Positions 6,119 to 10,383 of a DNA stretch of 10,383 nucleotides are shown piece after piece (position 1 is the first letter of the stretch; each line of letters opens with the position of its first letter). The stretch spans positions 1 through 10,383 of the forward strand of contig CALBJM010000132.1 in assembly GCA_937893225.1 (NCBI GenBank). The letters are read 5' to 3'. Source of the stretch: an uncultured Erysipelotrichaceae bacterium. Lineage in GTDB: Bacteria > Bacillota_I > Bacilli_A > Erysipelotrichales > Erysipelotrichaceae. Under the pieces are notes generated by a model that saw nothing but the letters and a program-made list of their open reading frames with translations, was not told the DNA's origin and made no database searches. The translations under genes and the position numbers were made by a program.

Positions 6119-6667
6119 CTACAAAGATGCTGCAATTTCTTCTAAATGCATCCCAGCATCCATTTGATCCAAACACAATTTTGTACACGCATCATACAAA
6201 GCAAATGTTTTCTTTGCTTTATCTACATTGCCATACACCTTCCACATACCATAATACGAACAAGTTTCATGATTCATAAAACCAATCACATCCTCGCAAG
6301 GATATCCAAGAAAACATCCTATTTCATGTGGAAATTCTGTGTCATTTTGTAACTTATAGCGCAATGCATTTAAACAACTCCCAATACGTAAATCACAATA
6401 TCCAAGTTTATGCATCAATGATTTTGTCCCATTATCATTGAATTGTTGTTGTAATAACACAGGCCGAAAAATATAGATCAATGCTCTGCCTTTACATGGA
6501 TACGAAAGAATCATCATATGAATCCCTTTAGAAGATAATTTTTGATTCATTTCTAGAATTTCTGATGAAAGTTGTTCTTTTGTATTGTATGCACAATTGA
6601 ATAAATTTGCACATTTTACACCCTTCAATGTAGCTGAACACAGCTCTGCAATCATTCTTTCTGGCAT
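6119..6667 (-). CDS. DUF3793-like family protein, cysteine-rich, unknown function
   Basis: This 182-residue protein has no signal peptide or membrane segment. I recognise it as DUF3793-like from the central FPHEIGCFLGYP motif (112-123) followed by EDVIGF, and a GMWKVYGN segment (140-147). The biochemical role of the family is not known to me. It carries 11 cysteines (10, 19, 25, 58, 91, 98, 118, 124, 136, 161, 165), about 6 percent, high for a cytosolic protein. This hints at metal, Fe-S or heme contact, which is inference. It is the first gene of an operon with flavodoxin, 19 bases apart, downstream of two matching operators; a link to iron limitation or redox balance is likely. The frame extends to a TTG at 6679, but that codon is part of the GGAGG region, so the ATG at 6667 is the start. 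Confidence 0.8.
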   Translation of the reverse strand: MPERMIAELCSATLKGVKCANLFNCAYNTKEQLSSEILEMNQKLSSKGIHMMILSYPCKGRALIYIFRPVLLQQQFNDNGTKSLMHKLGYCDLRIGSCLNALRYKLQNDTEFPHEIGCFLGYPCEDVIGFMNHETCSYYGMWKVYGNVDKAKKTFALYDACTKLCLDQMDAGMHLEEIAASL

Positions 6668-6672
6668 TTGGA

Positions 6673-6677
6673 CCTCC
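6673..6677 (-). promoter_or_regulatory. Ribosome binding site that fixes the DUF3793-like start
   Basis: On the minus strand GGAGG (6677-6673) is 5 bases before the ATG at 6667. The surrounding TTGGAGGTCCAA is itself an inverted repeat (TTGG/CCAA, loop AGGT), placing the ribosome binding site in the loop of a tiny hairpin. It directly abuts operator box 1. Confidence 0.75.
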
Positions 6678-6679
6678 AA

Positions 6680-6695
6680 GTTAGTTTTTACTAAC
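6680..6695. promoter_or_regulatory. Operator box 1 of the DUF3793-flavodoxin operon
   Basis: GTTAGTTTTTACTAAC is an inverted repeat; with the flanking bases the arms are AGTTAGT and ACTAACT (6679-6685 and 6690-6696). It covers the first bases of the predicted transcript (start near 6696). Box 2 at 6720-6735 matches it at 14 of 16 positions. A dimeric repressor bound here would block transcription. The motif shape suggests a DtxR/IdeR-like metal regulator, but I cannot prove that from sequence alone. Confidence 0.65.
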
Positions 6696-6702
6696 TACAG
6701 CT

Positions 6703-6730
6703 AGTATAACATTTCTTAAGTTAGTTTCAA
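6703..6730 (-). promoter_or_regulatory. Promoter of the DUF3793-flavodoxin operon
   Basis: On the minus strand TTGAAA (6730-6725) and TATACT (6708-6703) are 16 bases apart. The start is predicted near 6696, with a leader of about 29 bases. The -35 lies inside box 2 and the start inside box 1, so both boxes are placed to exclude RNA polymerase. Confidence 0.65.
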
Positions 6731-6735
6731 CTAAC
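6720..6735. promoter_or_regulatory. Operator box 2 of the DUF3793-flavodoxin operon
   Basis: GTTAGTTTCAACTAAC is an inverted repeat with 7-base arms (GTTAGTT/AACTAAC) and a 2-base centre. It overlaps the -35 element. Its centre is exactly 40 bp from that of box 1, close to four helical turns, so two dimers would sit on the same face of the DNA. Confidence 0.65.
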
Positions 6736-6741
6736 ATACAT

Positions 6742-6756
6742 ATAAGAAAATCTTAT
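6742..6756. repeat. Short inverted repeat in the flavodoxin/reductase divergent region
   Basis: ATAAGA (6742-6747) and TCTTAT (6751-6756) form an inverted repeat around AAA. It sits between box 2 and the reductase promoter and does not match the GTTAGT/ACTAAC boxes. It may be a separate regulator site or chance in AT-rich DNA. Confidence 0.25.
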
Positions 6757-6777
6757 TATGCACTGTTGAAAATAAAA

Positions 6778-6805
6778 TTGTTCTAAAAAAGATTCGTTAT
6801 ACAAT
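6778..6805 (+). promoter_or_regulatory. Candidate promoter of the aldo/keto reductase gene
   Basis: TTGTTC (6778-6783) and TACAAT (6800-6805) are 16 bases apart. The predicted leader of about 20 bases contains GGAGG (6819-6823), 8 bases before the ATG. The -35 is more than 40 bp from operator box 2, so the boxes do not obviously control this promoter. Confidence 0.4.
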
Positions 6806-6831
6806 AAATTTAGAAACTGGAGGAATTACAT

Positions 6832-7695
6832 ATGGAATATGTCACACTAAACACTGGTGCAAAAATGCCAATTGAAGGATTTGGTGTTTTCCAAGTCAAA
6901 GACAAAGAAGTATGTTATCAATCTGTATATGATGCAATCAAAACTGGATATCGTCTTTTTGATACTGCTACTTCCTACGGAAATGAAGATGCTTTAGGAA
7001 GAGCTGTAAAAGACGCTATTCGAGATGGTTTATGCACTAGAGAAGAATTATTTATCACTTCTAAACTTTGGGTATCGGATATGAAAACTGAAGAAACAGC
7101 ATATCAAGGTGTATTGCGTTCTCTTGAAAAAACAGGTTTAGAATATCTTGATCTTTATCTGCTTCATCAAGCGATGGGTGATTATTTTGCCGCTTGGAGA
7201 GGTATGGAAAAGGCATATCATGAAGGAAAACTAAAAGCTATTGGTGTTTCAAATTTCTATCCAAATATTTTAACGAATTTTTGTGAAACTGTAGATGTCA
7301 TTCCGGCTGTCAATCAAATAGAAACACATCCTTGGTATGTACAGCCTCAGGCTTTGGAAACCGCAAAATACTATGGTGTTATTGTAGAAGCTTGGGCACC
7401 TTTAGGTGGAGGCAGATATAATGAAGAAGATATGTCTGTGATTCAAAAGATTGCTGATAAATACCACAAGAGCAATGCACAAATACTATTGAGATGGAAT
7501 GTAGATCGTGGTGTCGTTGTGATTCCTAAAAGTACCCATTTAGAACGTATCCAAGCAAACTTCGACATTTTTGATTTTGCATTAACAGAAGAAGAAATCA
7601 ATGAGATAGCTAAACTAGATATGGGTTATACAGGCACCCGGGCAAAGCATTTTGATCCAGATTTTGTCAGAATGTGTCTAAATCGTTCATTATAA
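6832..7695 (+). CDS. Aldo/keto reductase, NAD(P)H-dependent
   Basis: A 287-residue cytosolic (alpha/beta)8-barrel oxidoreductase that reduces aldehydes or ketones with NAD(P)H. The catalytic tetrad is complete: D44 in LFDTATSYGNE, Y49, K78 in ITSKLW and H112 in LYLLHQ. Other marks are the IGVSNF strand (137-142), the NQIETHPW segment (161-168) and the cofactor-phosphate motif IPKS (231-234) followed by HLERIQANF. Length matches the 2,5-diketo-gluconate-reductase-like branch (270-290 residues). The substrate cannot be deduced; methylglyoxal or short aldehydes are common for this branch. It is divergent from the DUF3793-flavodoxin operon and forms a single-gene unit ending at its own terminator. 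Confidence 0.93.
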   Translation: MEYVTLNTGAKMPIEGFGVFQVKDKEVCYQSVYDAIKTGYRLFDTATSYGNEDALGRAVKDAIRDGLCTREELFITSKLWVSDMKTEETAYQGVLRSLEKTGLEYLDLYLLHQAMGDYFAAWRGMEKAYHEGKLKAIGVSNFYPNILTNFCETVDVIPAVNQIETHPWYVQPQALETAKYYGVIVEAWAPLGGGRYNEEDMSVIQKIADKYHKSNAQILLRWNVDRGVVVIPKSTHLERIQANFDIFDFALTEEEINEIAKLDMGYTGTRAKHFDPDFVRMCLNRSL

Positions 7696-7717
7696 GAATG
7701 CGTAAGCATTCTTTTTT
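7694..7717 (+). terminator. Intrinsic terminator of the aldo/keto reductase gene
   Basis: AAGAATGC (7694-7701) pairs perfectly with GCATTCTT (7706-7713) across a GTAA tetraloop, followed by T7714-T7717. As with the deacetylase terminator, the stem starts with the AA of the TAA stop codon and the loop is of the GNRA kind. Confidence 0.88.
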
Positions 7718-7776
7718 ATAGTGTATTTTCTAATTTGATTATAAAATAGTTATGAAAGAATAAAGAAAGGCTCACT

Positions 7777-9939
7777 ATGAATATTGAAACATTTAATCAT
7801 CAAATCGAACACATGCAACAACTACCTATTGAAAAACAAAAAGCTTTCTATCAAAACATATTAAATACAGAATTAGACGAGACCCCTATCCGTATGCTCG
7901 CTTATCTAAATTATGCATGTGTTTTTTATTATGATGGTGATTTTCGTAAAGCTAGTGAAATTTTAGAGCCTTTTATTCTCAACTACCAAAGTTATAAATA
8001 CCGTTCAGAAATGATTTCTTGTATGAATTTGATGGGGGTTTGTTGCCAATGTGAAGGCGAATATGCACTGTCTCGCTTTTATTACGATTTAGCATACAAA
8101 GTCGTGCAAAAATATCACGCATTTCGTTATCTCACATATGAATATAATAATATTGCTTTGACATATATTTACGAAAACAACTACTCTCTTGCTTTACAAT
8201 ATATTTTATTAGCTGAAAAATACTTATCTGTTTCCGATAAAAAAATGGGTGCTTTTGTATTTCTCAATAAATGCGATATCTATTCCCATTTAAACAAACT
8301 AGAAGAAGCAGAAAAAATGTTTTATATTGCAAAACAGTCGTATGATTGTGAAAAAATCTTGCCATACGATATATTAACTGTAGGTGCATCATTATATTAT
8401 AAAATGGGACTAAAAGACCGTTATCAGTATTACCTTTCGAAAATCATGGAAAATCTAGATGAAATGTATGCTTCTGAGTACATTGATGCATGTAAGACCG
8501 TTTGTAAAATTGCTCTAGAAACAAATGATTATCCAATTGTAGAAAAACTTATTCATAAAATGGATGCCTATATGTCGACCCATCAAAATGAAAATAAAGT
8601 TGGACTTGGCTTTGAGCAGCTAAAATATGAATATGCTATAAAAATCGGCAATGATAATTTTGCGCTAGAAGCTCTCCAAAATAAAGGAAACTACTACGAT
8701 AAGATCATTACGATACAAGAAGAAAAGCGAATTACTTCTTTACAGGAAAGTATTGATACGCAAATGCATCTACAAGAAGCAATTCAAAAAGAAAAACAAG
8801 CCAATCACGCAAAAACGCAATTCCTATCCAACATGTCACATGATATTCGCACGCCAATGAATGCAGTACTAGGATATAACGAACTCATCAAAAATGAGCA
8901 ACTTACGCCGAAACTCAAACATTATCAAGAAATGATCGATCAATCTGGCCATCTTCTTCTATCTATAATCAATAACGTATTGGATATGTCACGTATTGAA
9001 AGTGGAAAAATGGAACTCAATGAAACGATAAATGAAGTCGGTTCTATCACACATGATGTTTTACAAGTATATGCTAATGAGGCAAAAAACAAGAATATTT
9101 CATTTATACAAAACATAGAAATCTCACATCACACGATTTCTTGTGACACAACAAAGATCGAACAAATCTTCTCCAATATTATTTCAAATGCTATAAAGTA
9201 CACACCACCCGGAGGAACGATCACCTTTTCTTTAAAGGAAATACCATGTGAGATTAAGAATCATATTACTCTGCAAACAACAATTCAAGATACAGGTATT
9301 GGAATGCATGAAGAATATCTGCCAAAACTCTTTGATTCGTTTTCTCGTGAAAGGAACACGACTGAAAGCAGAATACCTGGAACAGGTCTGGGCATGGCAA
9401 TCGTGAAAAGTCTTGTAGATTTAATGGATGGAACGATTGAGGTAAAAAGTAAAGTTGGAAAAGGCACAAAATTCACGATTACACTTACGCATGCAATAGA
9501 ATCCCCTTCTGTTGCCTCACTTGCTGCTCCTACTGCTATACCAGCAAATAAAATGATAAATAAACGTATCTTGCTTGCAGAAGATAATGATATGAATGCT
9601 GAAATTGCAATTTCAATCTTTCATAGTATGGGTTTTGAAGTGGATCATGCAAAAGATGGGCTTATCTGTGTCGATATGTTAAAAAAAGAAAAAGAAAATA
9701 CATATGATATTGTCTTTATGGATATCCAAATGCCAAACATGAATGGCTATGAAGCAACAAAAACTATACGACAACTAACAGATACGCAAAAAGCAAATAT
9801 CCCTATCGTAGCTATGACCGCAAACGCTTTTACGGCTGACCGCAACCAAGCATTTGCAAGTGGTATGAATGCGTATATCACAAAACCTATCAGTACATCG
9901 GAAATCCGTAATGTTTTTTCAAAATTACTACAGGGATAA
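7777..9939 (+). CDS. Cytosolic hybrid histidine kinase: TPR-like sensor, HisKA, ATPase, receiver
   Basis: A 720-residue signalling protein with no membrane segment or signal peptide, so it should sense something in the cytosol. Residues about 1-310 are all-helical and resemble tetratricopeptide repeats (for example 88-116, 124-150 and 158-188, with the spaced Gly/Ala/Tyr pattern). A coiled coil (about 312-345) leads into HisKA with phospho-acceptor H355 in SNMSHDIRTP. The ATPase domain has N467 and N471 (N box), DTGIGM (505-510), LFDSF (518-522) and GTGLGM (535-540). After an Ala/Pro/Ser linker (about 574-592) comes a receiver with acidic E602/D603, phospho-acceptor D649 in FMDIQMP, T681 and K703. 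All key residues are present. No HPt protein or DNA-binding regulator is encoded in the window. AAAGG lies 6 bases before the ATG. The MBL gene begins 5 bases after the stop. I see no convincing promoter in the 59-base gap after the preceding terminator. Confidence 0.93.
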   Translation: MNIETFNHQIEHMQQLPIEKQKAFYQNILNTELDETPIRMLAYLNYACVFYYDGDFRKASEILEPFILNYQSYKYRSEMISCMNLMGVCCQCEGEYALSRFYYDLAYKVVQKYHAFRYLTYEYNNIALTYIYENNYSLALQYILLAEKYLSVSDKKMGAFVFLNKCDIYSHLNKLEEAEKMFYIAKQSYDCEKILPYDILTVGASLYYKMGLKDRYQYYLSKIMENLDEMYASEYIDACKTVCKIALETNDYPIVEKLIHKMDAYMSTHQNENKVGLGFEQLKYEYAIKIGNDNFALEALQNKGNYYDKIITIQEEKRITSLQESIDTQMHLQEAIQKEKQANHAKTQFLSNMSHDIRTPMNAVLGYNELIKNEQLTPKLKHYQEMIDQSGHLLLSIINNVLDMSRIESGKMELNETINEVGSITHDVLQVYANEAKNKNISFIQNIEISHHTISCDTTKIEQIFSNIISNAIKYTPPGGTITFSLKEIPCEIKNHITLQTTIQDTGIGMHEEYLPKLFDSFSRERNTTESRIPGTGLGMAIVKSLVDLMDGTIEVKSKVGKGTKFTITLTHAIESPSVASLAAPTAIPANKMINKRILLAEDNDMNAEIAISIFHSMGFEVDHAKDGLICVDMLKKEKENTYDIVFMDIQMPNMNGYEATKTIRQLTDTQKANIPIVAMTANAFTADRNQAFASGMNAYITKPISTSEIRNVFSKLLQG

Positions 9940-9944
9940 AATAT

Positions 9945-10383
9945 ATGACAAAAACAAAACTCGTACTATTAGGGACCGGCACCCCAAATGCCTGCCCTGA
10001 AAACAGTGGCCCCGCAAGTGCTATCATTGTCAATGATCAAGCATATTTAATAGACTTTGGACCAGGCGTTGTTCGCCAAGCATCAAAAGCATATTTTAAA
10101 GGCATTGATGCCTTACGCCCCGATAAACTCAATATAGCCTTTTGTACGCACCTTCATACAGATCATACGACTGGTCTACCAGATTTGATCTATACTCCAT
10201 GGGTACTAGAAAGAGAAAAGCCTTTGCAACTCTATGGCCCTGAAGGCCTACAAAGTATGGCACACTATATTGAAAAAGCCTATGCTGCAGACTTAGATAT
10301 GCGTTTAAATGGTGATGAACCAGCAAACCACACAGGATATAAAACAATTGTAAAAGAGCTAGAAAAAGGAAAGCTAGACTATG
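9945..10383 (+). CDS. MBL-fold metallo-hydrolase (RNase Z / AtsA-like), 3' end cut by window edge
   Basis: The first 146 codons are visible and the frame is still open at the right edge. The protein starts MTKTKLVLLGTGTPNACPENSG; the GTGTP turn and the later YLIDFGPGVVRQ strand are typical of the RNase Z / arylsulfatase-like branch of the metallo-beta-lactamase superfamily. The zinc-binding motif HLHTDHTTGLPDL supplies H69, H71, D73 and H74. The next metal ligands and the C-terminus are outside the window, so RNase Z (tRNA 3' processing) cannot be separated from other hydrolases. The ATG is 5 bases after the kinase stop, and its probable ribosome binding site (AGGGA, 9932-9936) lies in the end of the kinase gene. 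The two are almost surely co-transcribed and may be translationally coupled. Confidence 0.88.
   Translation, partial: MTKTKLVLLGTGTPNACPENSGPASAIIVNDQAYLIDFGPGVVRQASKAYFKGIDALRPDKLNIAFCTHLHTDHTTGLPDLIYTPWVLEREKPLQLYGPEGLQSMAHYIEKAYAADLDMRLNGDEPANHTGYKTIVKELEKGKLDY

Noticed and set aside
6052..6352. Plus-strand frames opposite the flavodoxin and DUF3793-like genes
   Set aside because: They lack ribosome binding sites and lie antisense to well-supported genes.
6679..6735. GTTAGT/ACTAAC repeats as a CRISPR or mobile-element end
   Set aside because: Only two copies, internally palindromic, no spacer pattern, no transposase or target duplication, and they coincide with promoter elements.
10129..10347. 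72-codon minus-strand frame opposite the MBL gene
   Set aside because: It is antisense to the HLHTDH-containing frame, which is clearly coding.

Overview
The window is AT-rich bacterial DNA with dense genes, strong GGAGG-type ribosome binding sites and short hairpin-plus-T terminators. This points to a low-GC Bacillota (Firmicutes). The flavodoxin, phosphate acetyltransferase, DUF3793-like and peroxiredoxin-like proteins look like those of anaerobic gut or oral Clostridia and Erysipelotrichia; the finer placement is inference. I see no tRNA, rRNA, insertion sequence, CRISPR array or phage gene.

Layout. Positions 1-109 (minus) are the 5' end of a lipoprotein gene running off the left edge. 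A 364-base divergent spacer with candidate facing promoters follows. Positions 474-1940 (plus) encode a membrane-anchored polysaccharide deacetylase with three Ig-like repeats, closed by a terminator. Positions 2143-3744 (plus) encode an OppA-type peptide-binding lipoprotein without permease genes in view, ending at a long hairpin that should work in both directions. A minus-strand block follows: a CxxC peroxiredoxin-like protein (3957-4475), phosphate acetyltransferase (4582-5574), a short-chain flavodoxin (5677-6099) and a cysteine-rich DUF3793-like protein (6119-6667). The last two form an operon. Divergent from it are an aldo/keto reductase (6832-7695, plus, own terminator), a cytosolic TPR-hybrid histidine kinase (7777-9939), and, 5 bases after the kinase stop, an MBL-fold hydrolase cut by the right edge (9945-10383).

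How the parts fit. The middle of the window is about redox and fermentation: flavodoxin (an electron carrier that often replaces ferredoxin when iron is short), acetyl-CoA to acetyl phosphate conversion, a thiol protein and an NAD(P)H reductase. The clearest regulatory signal is a pair of nearly identical 16-bp inverted repeats (GTTAGTTTNNACTAAC), exactly 40 bp apart. One covers the -35 element and the other the predicted start of the DUF3793-flavodoxin operon. This is the geometry of a repressor-controlled promoter, and an iron-responsive DtxR-like regulator is a reasonable guess. The second system of interest is the membrane-free TPR-HisKA-ATPase-receiver kinase, closely coupled to an MBL hydrolase.

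Most of the window is ordinary core and accessory metabolism. I do not see a clearly new multi-gene system, but the operator pair, the DUF3793-flavodoxin pairing and the kinase-hydrolase pair deserve checking.
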